Origin: Planctomycetota bacterium
GTDB taxonomy: Bacteria; Planctomycetota; SBBH01; JACQRN01
Direction: 5' to 3'
Length of the DNA: 16,105 bases
Assembly: GCA_016206515.1 (NCBI GenBank)
Contig: JACQRN010000127.1
Location: 1-16,105 of the forward strand
Part shown: in pieces, positions 1 through 6,616 of the stretch
Numbering within the stretch: position 1 is the stretch's first letter
Layout of the letters: the number at the start of each line of letters is the position of its first letter
Program-made: the position numbers and the translations under genes
Notes under the pieces: generated by a model
The model's input: the letters and a program-made list of their open reading frames with translations, nothing else
Databases searched by the model: none
What the model was told of the DNA's origin: nothing

Positions 1-442
1 CTCTACGCGACCCTCGTCCATCCCGCGCATGTCCTCGCTACTGCCCGCCGTCAGGTCGCGTAAGGTTGACGCGTATGATGGCCCTGCAGGGTCTTCATGC
101 GGTCATTTTACGCCGGGAATCGCGCTGCATCCAAAACAACCGCTTGATGAGGCACCTTTTTCAGGCTGATGGCTGTAGGCCGTAGGCTGAAGGAAAGCGG
201 ATTCCCTTCGGACCACGGTCTTCAGCCTACGGTCTTCAGCCTGCGGTCCTGAACGGACCTGTGCGCGATGCCCGGGGAAATCGCGTCCCTGCGGGAGCGG
301 CACGTCAGACCGATCGCTGCGCAGCCATCCTGGGAACGCCAGATGCAGGCTTGGGAGAATGTTGCGTCCAAGGGCCGTACGTCAGAGTAGGCGCTGGCAG
401 GGTCGGTCTCCGCAGCGTAAAGTGGGGATGAGGACGAAGCGC
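1..442. other. Non-coding region with repeat cluster
   Basis: I see no credible gene here. Open frames on either strand have no ribosome site and no recognisable protein. The only clear structure is the inverted/direct repeat cluster at 171-254, listed separately. The last part (about 330-442) is the likely leader of the toxin-antitoxin pair, but I could not pick a convincing -35/-10 pair in it. Confidence 0.5.
171..254. repeat. Intergenic inverted and tandem repeat cluster
   Basis: CCGTAGGCTGAAG at 180-192 and its exact reverse complement CTTCAGCCTACGG at 220-232 form a 13-bp inverted repeat with a 27-nt spacer. The right arm is also part of a 14-bp tandem unit, CGGTCTTCAGCCTA/G, at 217-230 and 231-244, with a degraded third copy after it. 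The left arm likewise contains short repeats of the type GGCTGTA/GGCCGTA/GGCTGAA. The transcript could fold into a long hairpin. This looks like a dispersed intergenic palindromic element, but only one copy lies in this window, so that classification is inference. Confidence 0.55.
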
Positions 443-673
443 ATGGCGAAACTCGAAGAGATCATGGATGCCGCCCAACGCCTCTCTGAGGGCGACCGGC
501 GGCGCCTACTGGAGGCCCTCCAGACGAACGGCGCCCATGCGTCCTCCGAGGAGTGCCATCGCGAGGCACTGGCAAGCTGGCGCTCGCTCGCCGGAACCTT
601 CCATTCCGACCACGCCGATGTCTCCACGGACAAGGGACGACACCTGGGCGACGTGTACGCCGACGATCGGTGA
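443..673 (+). CDS. Antitoxin of a VapBC-like pair (76 aa)
   Basis: This is a small, charged, probably helical protein directly upstream of a PIN-domain toxin. Its 3' end overlaps the toxin start in a GTGA (670-673), the translational coupling typical of toxin-antitoxin pairs. The N-terminal half (KLEEIMDAAQRLSEGDRRRL) looks like a helical DNA-binding or dimerisation segment. The C-terminal part (DVSTDKGRHLGDVYADDR) looks like the extended tail that wraps the toxin. I chose ATG 443 because GAGGA lies 8 nt upstream. An in-frame ATG at 428 and a further one at 359 are alternatives with weaker ribosome sites. By analogy it would neutralise the toxin and repress its own promoter. The protein itself is not family-diagnostic, so the role rests largely on its neighbour. 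Confidence 0.72.
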   Translation: MAKLEEIMDAAQRLSEGDRRRLLEALQTNGAHASSEECHREALASWRSLAGTFHSDHADVSTDKGRHLGDVYADDR

Positions 674-1080
674 AGCGGGTCTTTGTCGATAGCGGCGGGT
701 TCTTCGCGCACCTGGTATCCGAGGACCGCTCCCATGCGCACGCAAGCGAGGTGTTCGCGACGGCAGCGGACGAATCCTGGGCCCTCGTTACGACCAATGC
801 CGTCGTCTACGAGACGCACGCGTTGCTCACGAACCGGGCGCGAGAAGGACGGGAGGCTGGCCTTCGCTTCCTCGATCACATCGAGCGCGGCCTGTGCGAA
901 GTTGCCCGTGTGACGCCCCAGGACGAAGCGCGTGCGACGGTGATCCTCCGGCAGCACCATGACAAGGGATACTCGTTCTGCGATGCGCTCAGCTTCGTCG
1001 TCATGGGGCGCCTCGGTATCACCGAGGCGATCGCGTTCGATCGGCACTTCCGCGCGTACGGGCAGATTACGGTTCTCTGA
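670..1080 (+). CDS. vapC: PIN-domain ribonuclease toxin, VapC-like (136 aa)
   Basis: This is a PIN-domain protein of normal VapC length. The four acidic residues expected for the Mg/Mn-dependent RNase site are present: D7 in VFVDSGGFFA, E48 in VVYETHAL, D105 in YSFCDALSFV and D124 in AIAFDRHF. VapC toxins cleave RNA, usually tRNA or rRNA; the target here is unknown. Translation probably starts at GTG 670, which overlaps the antitoxin stop, so the two are likely translated together from one transcript. The ORF is open further upstream in this frame, but that part overlaps the antitoxin gene and has no PIN-like sequence. The active site is intact, so nothing suggests decay. Confidence 0.88.
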   Translation: MKRVFVDSGGFFAHLVSEDRSHAHASEVFATAADESWALVTTNAVVYETHALLTNRAREGREAGLRFLDHIERGLCEVARVTPQDEARATVILRQHHDKGYSFCDALSFVVMGRLGITEAIAFDRHFRAYGQITVL

Positions 1081-1459
1081 ACGGCTCGAAGGATCGACTA
1101 CCTCGACAGCGCTCGGTAGGGCATGTCCGCGCTTTTCGATCTGTTCTCCGTAACCGGCGTTCGTATATGAGGTTCCGGATGTCGGAGCCCTGGAAGGCCG
1201 GACATTTCGGACATCCGTAACAGCGTCAGGCGAGAGTCCGTTCGCTGTCTCATGGACACCCGGAGCACCAAGCCCGATGCCTTGCCGACAGAGGGGTATA
1301 CTGCCTGCGTGAGCGACCGGATCGTGTCGGACATCGGCGTCGGCGGACCGCAAGATGCGTGGCCGCTGAGATCGTTTTCCACCTGAAGGCGTCCGCCGAG
1401 TACGCGGAGGTGGCGCACGGTCATCGGCGTCCGGGGTACCGGAAGGGACGGAAGATCTC
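1081..1459. other. Non-coding stretch between vapC and the transporter
   Basis: There is no confident gene in this stretch. It contains an 8-bp inverted repeat, CGGATGTC (1176-1183) against GACATCCG (1210-1217), that could form a weak hairpin behind vapC but has no T-tract. It also contains a TATACT promoter-like element at 1297-1302 and two possible mini-ORFs: a GTG-started 25-codon one at 1309 and a GTG-started 34-codon one ending in the transporter start. I looked for a molybdenum-cofactor riboswitch ahead of the transporter and could not recognise one. Confidence 0.4.
1290..1303 (+). promoter_or_regulatory. Promoter-like -10 element upstream of the transporter
   Basis: AGAGGGGTATACTG contains a near-consensus -10 hexamer, TATACT, at 1297-1302. 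The same 14 bases recur exactly at 2711-2724 ahead of aroB. No good -35 hexamer lies at the usual spacing. A GTG follows 5 nt after the shared block, so the transcript could be leaderless for a 25-codon mini-ORF (1309-1386) or simply be the leader of the transporter mRNA. Confidence 0.45.
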
Positions 1460-1463
1460 GTGA
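1359..1463 (+). CDS. Possible small ORF coupled to the transporter (34 aa)
   Basis: A GTG-started frame encodes a short basic peptide (MAAEIVFHLKASAEYAEVAH then an RRPGYRKGRK-type tail). Its TGA stop overlaps the GTG start of the downstream transporter in a GTGA, which is the same coupling used by other gene pairs in this window. I do not recognise the peptide. It has no clear ribosome site, and the frame remains open upstream to about 1296. It may be a coupling leader peptide or a chance open frame. Confidence 0.2.
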   Translation: MAAEIVFHLKASAEYAEVAHGHRRPGYRKGRKIS

Positions 1464-2635
1464 GCGCATCCACCCCTGTTGGGATGTTCGGAGTGTCGGG
1501 GAGGATCCGGTTCGATCGCAACGAGCTGGCGGGGAGTTTCGGCGACATCGGAACCGACCTGCCGCTGATCATCGGGATCGTCCTTGCGACGGGGATGGAC
1601 TCGGCGAGCGTCTTCATCGTCTTCGGCCTCCTGCAGATCGCGACGGGCCTCGTCTACGGGCTGCCCATGCCCATGCAGCCGCTCAAGGCGATGGCGGTCC
1701 TCGTCATCACCCAGAAGATCGCGGGGAGCGTCCTGTTGGGGGCGGGGCTCGCCATCGGGGCCACGATGCTCCTGCTGACGCTCTCGGGCGGCCTCCGCCT
1801 GCTCGTGAAATGGATTCCTCTGTGCGTCGTGCGCGGCGTCCAGTTCGGCCTTGGGCTTTCGCTTGCCTCCCTTGCCCTCAAGATCTACATCCCCTCTGCG
1901 GGCGTCTCCGGTTATGCGCTGGCTGGCGGCGGGCTCCTGATCATGTTGCTCTGGTGGGGTAACCGGCGCGTTCCGCCGGGACTGCTCGTCATCGCGCTGG
2001 GAGGGGTCTACGCGCTCGCGACGGGCCTCCAGGCGGGCGTCATCGCCGATGGATTCGGGCTCGCGCTGCCGACCCTTCACCGGCCGGAGTGGCAGGATGT
2101 CTGGACGGGGTTTTGGGTTCTCGCGCTGCCGCAGATTCCCCTGTCGCTGTCCAACTCGGTGATCGCCACCGAGCGGACCGTTCGCGACCTGTTCCCGGAA
2201 CGCGCCATCGGCGCGCGCAGGATCGGATTGACCTATTCCATCGTGAATCTTGTCGCGCCGCTCTTCGGCGGCATCCCGGTCTGCCACGGGTGCGGAGGGC
2301 TGGCCGGGCATCACGCCTTCGGGGCGCGCACGGGCGGCTCGGTCGTCCTCTACGGTGTGTTTTACCTCCTGCTCGGCCTGTTCCTGAGCAAGCCGCTCGG
2401 CGAAGTGCTGAAGATCTTCCCTCAACCGATCCTCGGCGTCGTCCTGCTTTGCGAGGCGCTCACCTTGCTTGGCCTTGTCCGGGATCAAGCCCAGGCGCCC
2501 CGCAACCTGTCGATCGCCCTTCTCGTCGGTGTGGTGGCGCTGACGGTTCCCCAAGGGTTCGTCGTCGGGCTTGTGCTCGGCACGATCGTCTTCTACGCCT
2601 TCCCGCGCTTCGGTCGGACGCCCGGCGACGCCTAA
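1460..2635 (+). CDS. MOT1-type molybdate/sulfate transporter (SulP-related)
   Basis: This 391-residue polytopic membrane protein has roughly ten to twelve hydrophobic segments and no STAS domain, as in the MOT1 branch of the SulP superfamily. Diagnostic segments are ELAGSFGDIGTDLPLIIG near the N terminus (about residues 22-39), the MPMQPLKAMAV motif (residues 71-81), and VCHGCGGLAGHHAFGARTG around residues 273-291. MOT1 proteins import molybdate, and some relatives carry sulfate or related oxyanions; the substrate cannot be fixed from sequence. GTG 1460 is the chosen start, with a purine-rich GGGACGGAAG just upstream and the expected N-terminal motif soon after. It stands alone between the toxin-antitoxin pair and the aro genes. 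Confidence 0.85.
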   Translation: MSASTPVGMFGVSGRIRFDRNELAGSFGDIGTDLPLIIGIVLATGMDSASVFIVFGLLQIATGLVYGLPMPMQPLKAMAVLVITQKIAGSVLLGAGLAIGATMLLLTLSGGLRLLVKWIPLCVVRGVQFGLGLSLASLALKIYIPSAGVSGYALAGGGLLIMLLWWGNRRVPPGLLVIALGGVYALATGLQAGVIADGFGLALPTLHRPEWQDVWTGFWVLALPQIPLSLSNSVIATERTVRDLFPERAIGARRIGLTYSIVNLVAPLFGGIPVCHGCGGLAGHHAFGARTGGSVVLYGVFYLLLGLFLSKPLGEVLKIFPQPILGVVLLCEALTLLGLVRDQAQAPRNLSIALLVGVVALTVPQGFVVGLVLGTIVFYAFPRFGRTPGDA

Positions 2636-2710
2636 CCACCGCCTACACGATCCGTCGAGGGCGAAGGTACGAGGAAGCGGTCGAGGTGCTCGGGTCGGTC
2701 TGATGGATCG

Positions 2711-2724
2711 AGAGGGGTATACTG
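2711..2724 (+). promoter_or_regulatory. Promoter-like -10 element upstream of aroB
   Basis: AGAGGGGTATACTG is identical over 14 bases to 1290-1303, with TATACT at 2718-2723. An ATG follows 5 nt later at 2730, the same spacing as the GTG at 1309, and opens an 11-codon mini-ORF ending at 2765, just before aroB. It probably drives the aroBC pair. No convincing -35 box is visible. Confidence 0.5.
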
Positions 2725-2771
2725 GGCGCATGGCGAGTCCTGCTTGCCGATCTGCTCGGCGATAACCTCCG

Positions 2772-3845
2772 ATGGGTCCCTCCGCAGGGTGTCGGGAATG
2801 GTCCCTCTCCGCGGGAGGTCGGCAGACCTCGGTCCGGCTCGGGCGCGGCCTGCTGCGGGAGGGCGCGCGGGTGTTCGGGGGCTCCCCCGTCTGCGTCGCC
2901 GACGCGCGGGCGGAGCGGCACGTGCGCGAGGCATGGAGCGCCGCGGGGGGGGCACCGGACCGGCTCTTCCTCTTGGAGGGGGGGGAGGGGATCAAGACCT
3001 GGGAGGAGGCGGGGCGCCTGTGCGGGCGGATCGTCCGCGCGGGGATCGACCGCCGGACCCGCCTCGTGGCCGCCGGCGGCGGGACGATCGGGGATCTCGC
3101 GGGGTTCTGCGCGGCGGTCCTCCTCCGGGGGATCCCCCTGGTCCAGATCCCGACGACGCTCACGGCCCAGATCGACAGCGCGCTCGGCGGGAAGGTCGCC
3201 CTCAACCTGCCGGAGGGAAAGAACCTCGTGGGCGCGTTCCACCCGCCCGAGTCGGTCTGGATCGACCCGACCTGCCTCGACACCCTGGACGCCGCCGCCC
3301 TCCGGCAGGGGTGGGCGGAGATCCTGAAGGCCGCGCTCCTGGGGGATCCGGAACTCTGGGCTCTCCTGGAATCGGGATCGGTCGACCCTCACCGCCCGCC
3401 CTCCGAGGAGGTCATGGCTTGCGTCATCGAGGTCAAGCTCCGGAGGGTTCAGGCGGATCCGTTTGACACGGGCGTCCGGCGCGAACTCAACCTGGGACAC
3501 ACCCTCGGCCACGCCCTGGAGGGGGCCACCCGCTGGGAACTTTCGCACGGCGACGCCGTCGCGATCGGGATCGTCTTCGCGCTCGAACTCGCCCAGGCGC
3601 GCGGGGTCCTTCGGGACCTCACGCTTTCCGCCCGCGCGCGCACCCTCCTGGCCACCTTCGGGTTGCCCGTGGTGCCTCCACAGGCGGATCCCGCCGCCCT
3701 GGAGGAGATCCTGTCGCGCGACAAGAAGGGGATGGGCGGGCGGCTGACGTGGATCCTCCCCGTGCGGCCGGGGGAGGTGGCTGTCGTCGGGGGGGATCCG
3801 GGGCGGGACCGGGAGGTGTTGGGGCGGTTCCTGGGGAGGGTGTAA
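2772..3845 (+). CDS. aroB: 3-dehydroquinate synthase
   Basis: AroB converts DAHP to 3-dehydroquinate in the second step of the shikimate pathway, using NAD and a divalent metal in the cytoplasm. The 357-residue length is normal. The NAD-binding segment AAGGGTIGDLAGF is followed by IPTTLTAQIDSALGGKVALN and GKNLVGAFHPP. The metal ligands are the Glu of GWAEILK, the first His of the NLGHTLGHALEG segment and the His of LSHGDAVAIG. Start 2772 is the only nearby ATG in frame and has a weak ribosome site (ACCTCC before it is not a good match). The family N terminus (SLSAGGRQTSVRLGRGLL) begins about ten residues later, so the true start cannot be much further downstream. Its TAA overlaps the aroC ATG by one base, implying coupled translation. 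Confidence 0.95.
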   Translation: MGPSAGCREWSLSAGGRQTSVRLGRGLLREGARVFGGSPVCVADARAERHVREAWSAAGGAPDRLFLLEGGEGIKTWEEAGRLCGRIVRAGIDRRTRLVAAGGGTIGDLAGFCAAVLLRGIPLVQIPTTLTAQIDSALGGKVALNLPEGKNLVGAFHPPESVWIDPTCLDTLDAAALRQGWAEILKAALLGDPELWALLESGSVDPHRPPSEEVMACVIEVKLRRVQADPFDTGVRRELNLGHTLGHALEGATRWELSHGDAVAIGIVFALELAQARGVLRDLTLSARARTLLATFGLPVVPPQADPAALEEILSRDKKGMGGRLTWILPVRPGEVAVVGGDPGRDREVLGRFLGRV

Positions 3846-4972
3846 TGGGACGGATCCTCTACCGGACCGCCGGGGAATCGCACGGGGCGGGGGTCCTGGC
3901 CCTGGTCGAGGGGCTCCCGGCGGGGCTCGCGGTCGATCTCGACTCGATCCACGATGCCCTGCGGCGGCGGCGCGGGGGGTACGGGCGCGGGCCGCGGCAG
4001 AAGATCGAGGAGGACCGGGTCGAGGTTCTCGCGGGGCTCCGGCGCGGTCGGACGCTCGGGAGCCCGCTCGCCCTCTGGATCGTCAACCGGGACCGCACGA
4101 TCGACCGCCGCGTGCCGCGCACGGTCCCGCGCCCCGGTCACGCGGACCTGGCAGGGCTCCTGCGGATCGGCGGGACCGACGTGCACGCCGTCGCGGAGCG
4201 CGCCAGCGCCCGAGAGACCGCCGGCCGCGTCGCGGCGGGGGCCGTGGCGCGGCTGCTCCTGCGAGAGATCGGGGTCGAGGTCGCGGGGTTCGTCGTGGCG
4301 ATCGGGGGGATCGAGGCGCCGTCGGCGCCCGCGGCGATTCGTGGGATTCTGCGCCGTGCCTCGCGGAGCGACTGTTACGGCACGGACCCGGCGACCGACC
4401 GCGCTTGGCGGCGCCGGATCGACCTGGCGCGCGCGGGGGGGGACTCCGTCGGCGGGATCGTCGAGGTCCGCGCCGAGGGGGCGCCGCCCGGGCTCGGAAG
4501 CTGCGCGCAGTGGGACGAGCGGCTCGACGGGCGCCTGGCCCTCGCCGTAATGAGCGTGCCCGCGATCAAGGGGGTCGAGATCGGCCCCGCGTTCGAGAGC
4601 GCCGCGCGGTTCGGCTCGCGCGTGCACGATGGGATCGTGCTGCGCGCGGGGCGCCTGCGCCGGACGGGGAACCGAGCGGGGGGGATCGAAGGGGGGATGA
4701 CGAACGGCGAATGTGTCGTCGTCCGCGCCGCGATGAAGCCGCTCTCGACGCTGGCCCGTCCCCTGCCGTCGGTGGACCTGGCCACGGGGAGGCCCGCGCC
4801 GGCTACCGTGATCCGGACCGACACCTGCGCGGTCCCTGCGGCCTCCGTCGTCTGCGAGGCGGTCGTGGCGCTGGTCCTGGCCGATGCGGCCGTGGAGCGG
4901 TTCGGGGCGGTTACCGTCGCCGAACTGCGCTCCGACGCGGACCGGGCCCGGCGCGCCCTGCTTCGGCGCTGA
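3845..4972 (+). CDS. aroC: Chorismate synthase
   Basis: AroC performs the last shikimate step, EPSP to chorismate, with reduced FMN. The 375-residue protein has all the signature blocks: RTAGESHGAGVL at the N terminus, AERASARETAGRVAAGA in the middle, GGIEGGMTNGE, and the C-terminal DTCAVPAASVVCEAVVALVL. ATG 3845 overlaps the aroB stop (TAATG), and the preceding aroB codons supply the ribosome context. The frame is open for 32 codons further upstream but that part lies inside aroB. The 3' end overlaps the end of the convergent aroA gene by 62 bp, so there is no room for a terminator between them. Confidence 0.96.
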   Translation: MGRILYRTAGESHGAGVLALVEGLPAGLAVDLDSIHDALRRRRGGYGRGPRQKIEEDRVEVLAGLRRGRTLGSPLALWIVNRDRTIDRRVPRTVPRPGHADLAGLLRIGGTDVHAVAERASARETAGRVAAGAVARLLLREIGVEVAGFVVAIGGIEAPSAPAAIRGILRRASRSDCYGTDPATDRAWRRRIDLARAGGDSVGGIVEVRAEGAPPGLGSCAQWDERLDGRLALAVMSVPAIKGVEIGPAFESAARFGSRVHDGIVLRAGRLRRTGNRAGGIEGGMTNGECVVVRAAMKPLSTLARPLPSVDLATGRPAPATVIRTDTCAVPAASVVCEAVVALVLADAAVERFGAVTVAELRSDADRARRALLRR

Positions 4973-6263
4973 CCAGCGGCGTCCATCGGCGGAAGAACGC
5001 CGGGTCGCTCTTGGAGACCGCATCCTCGCCCGACACGCGGACGCCGCGCCGGACGCGCGCGATCGTCCCGAAGACCATCGCGAGGCGATGGTCGCCGCCC
5101 GCCTCCAGGCGGATGGGGCCGCGGGGCGCCTCGCGCGCGGGGGTGACGCGCAGCGAATCGGGGCCGATCCCGACGCGCGCGCCCAGGCGCCGCAGGTTCC
5201 GCGCCAGGAGGGCGAGCCTGTCGCTCTCCTTCGCGCGCAGCCGCCGTACGCCGCGCAGCGTGACGGGGCTGCTTCCGAACGCGGCGAGCGCGGCCGCGGC
5301 GACTGCGGCGTCCGGCATCCTCGAGTAGTCCCCGCCGAGGGGAGGGATCGGACCGGGGCGGACCTCGATCCCGCCACGCCGCTGGACGATCCGTCCGGCG
5401 CCTCGCAGGCGGCGCAGCAGGGCCAAGTCGGGGTGGTCGCCGGACAGGTCGATCCCCCCGATCCGGCACGGGTGGCCCGCCAGGAGGGCGCCCAGCGCGA
5501 AGACTCCCGCCTGCGTCGCGTCGCGCGGGATCCGGAGCCGGCGCGCTCCGCGCTCCGGATCGACGTGGAAGGTTGCGCCCCGGCGCCGCACCGCGCCTCC
5601 GAAGCCCCGCACCAGCGCGCATGTCAGTCTGAGGTGGTCCGGACCGACGATCTTCCCGGGCCAGTCGATCCGCCACGCCCCGCCCGCAGAGGCGGCGGCG
5701 AGGATCCATGCGGTCAGGGGCTGGCCACTTGCCGCTGTGCTTCCCCGGGGCGGGGCGAGGCGAACCTCTCTCGCGACACGGCCTGGAACGATCTCCAGGG
5801 GGAGCGTCCCGCGGCTCCGGAGCCAGCGGACGCGCCCCTCGAGGGCGGGGGGGACGGCATCGCCGATGTGGCGGCGCAGGAGCGAGGCGCGTCCCGTGAT
5901 CCGTGTCCGTCCGGCGCGGGAGAGCGCCCAGGCGATCGCCAGGCGGGCGGAGAAGGCCGACTCGCCGACATCGACGCTCCGCTCCGTCCGCGCTCCCGCC
6001 CTCCGCCGCAGGCTCCAGGTTCCCCGCCGCGCGCGGATCTCCCCCCCCGCCGCACGCGCCAGGCGCGCGATCGCCGCCAGGTCGCCGCTCGACTCCAGGC
6101 CCTGGAGGGTGCTCCACCCCCGCATGGCGGCGGCCAGCCAGACCGCCCGGAGGAAGTGCGGCTTCGACGGCGCGGGGAGGATCGTCGGAATCCGGGTGCG
6201 GTGTCCCGCTCGCTCACGGTTCGACAAGATCGAAGGATACCGCCTCCGATACCGTTCCCGCAT
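4911..6263 (-). CDS. aroA: Divergent EPSP synthase (3-phosphoshikimate 1-carboxyvinyltransferase)
   Basis: AroA joins shikimate-3-phosphate and phosphoenolpyruvate to make EPSP, the step before AroC. At 450 residues it has the family landmarks in order: K34 and R39 in SKPHFLRAV, VGESAFSARL (residues 99-108), a GSTAASGQPLTA segment, DYSRMPDA, RLRAKESDR, the HR of GGDHRLAM and the C-terminal VSKSDPAFF. Several are variant: SKS is SKP, and the NAGTAMRP block reads ESAFSARL. This places Ala103 and Leu108 at the positions of E. coli Gly96 and Pro101. Despite the variation, catalytic-type residues are kept, so it is probably functional. ATG 6263 has a poor ribosome site; the start could be a few codons further in. 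It lies opposite to aroBC and overlaps aroC tail to tail. Confidence 0.9.
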   Translation of the reverse strand: MRERYRRRYPSILSNRERAGHRTRIPTILPAPSKPHFLRAVWLAAAMRGWSTLQGLESSGDLAAIARLARAAGGEIRARRGTWSLRRRAGARTERSVDVGESAFSARLAIAWALSRAGRTRITGRASLLRRHIGDAVPPALEGRVRWLRSRGTLPLEIVPGRVAREVRLAPPRGSTAASGQPLTAWILAAASAGGAWRIDWPGKIVGPDHLRLTCALVRGFGGAVRRRGATFHVDPERGARRLRIPRDATQAGVFALGALLAGHPCRIGGIDLSGDHPDLALLRRLRGAGRIVQRRGGIEVRPGPIPPLGGDYSRMPDAAVAAAALAAFGSSPVTLRGVRRLRAKESDRLALLARNLRRLGARVGIGPDSLRVTPAREAPRGPIRLEAGGDHRLAMVFGTIARVRRGVRVSGEDAVSKSDPAFFRRWTPLVSAEAGRAGPGPRRSAVRRR

Positions 6264-6518
6264 GGGCGACCCGCGTGGACGGACCGCGCCGCCGAACCTC
6301 TTCAGGTTGACCGGCTACGACTGCTACGACTACTCCGACTACTTCGTCTGCGACGAGCAGGGGGTGTGCCGGTTCCAGGTCACCCACTACGATCTGGCGA
6401 AGGCTCCTCCTCGCGGCTGCGCAACTGGAAGGCCCAGGTCGTTTGCGACGCCTCCCGGGAGATCTCGCCGGACGATCCGGAGGGGGCGAGGATCCTCTCC
6501 GCGTTGCACGGCGCGTAG
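6262..6518 (+). pseudogene. Small Tyr/Cys-rich ORF interrupted by a -1 frameshift
   Basis: Reading from ATG 6262 gives 47 residues with a Tyr/Cys-rich core (GYDCYDYSDYFVCDEQGVCR). That frame then turns into arginine-rich low-quality sequence. Shifting by -1 at about 6402 gives a sensible continuation (NWKAQVVCDASREISPDDPE) ending at TAG 6518. Together they make an 85-residue protein with four cysteines. The junction AAGGC could be a one-base loss from AAGGGC, so a sequencing error is as likely as a real mutation. I do not recognise the family. The ATG overlaps the oppositely oriented aroA ATG within CATG, and no ribosome site is visible, so the true start may lie upstream inside aroA. Confidence 0.4.
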
Positions 6519-6616
6519 GCCGCGTTCGCGCGGTCAATCCCCGGTCGGGCGACGGTCACCGCCTCGACCATGAGGACCAACGTCTTGGGGGGGGGCGATC
6601 GAGGGAGGGGAGCGGG

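Noticed and set aside
1176..1217. Rho-independent terminator after vapC
   Set aside because: The 8-bp inverted repeat has a 26-nt spacer and no T-tract, so it is too weak to annotate as a terminator.
1303..1459. Molybdenum-cofactor riboswitch upstream of the MOT1-type transporter
   Set aside because: I could not recognise the conserved stems or loops of the Moco motif. A covariance-model search would be decisive.
382..1617. Long open frame on the minus strand across the vapBC region (411 codons)
   Set aside because: Antisense to vapBC and the transporter start; Arg/Pro/Ser-rich, no domain, no ribosome site. It is a shadow of GC-rich codon use.
2730..2765. 11-codon leader peptide as an attenuator for aroB
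   Set aside because: It has no run of aromatic codons and no alternative hairpin pair that I can see. It is noted only in connection with the promoter element.
3449..6117. Long minus-strand frames antisense to aroB and aroC, and a long + strand frame antisense to aroA (4884-6518)
   Set aside because: Arg/Pro/Ala-rich shadows without motifs. Only the end of the + strand frame (6402-6518) is of interest, and it is reported with the small frameshifted ORF.
6400..6404. Programmed -1 ribosomal frameshift in the small Tyr/Cys-rich ORF
   Set aside because: GCGAAGG is not a recognised slippery heptamer, and no strong downstream structure stands out. A one-base loss is simpler.
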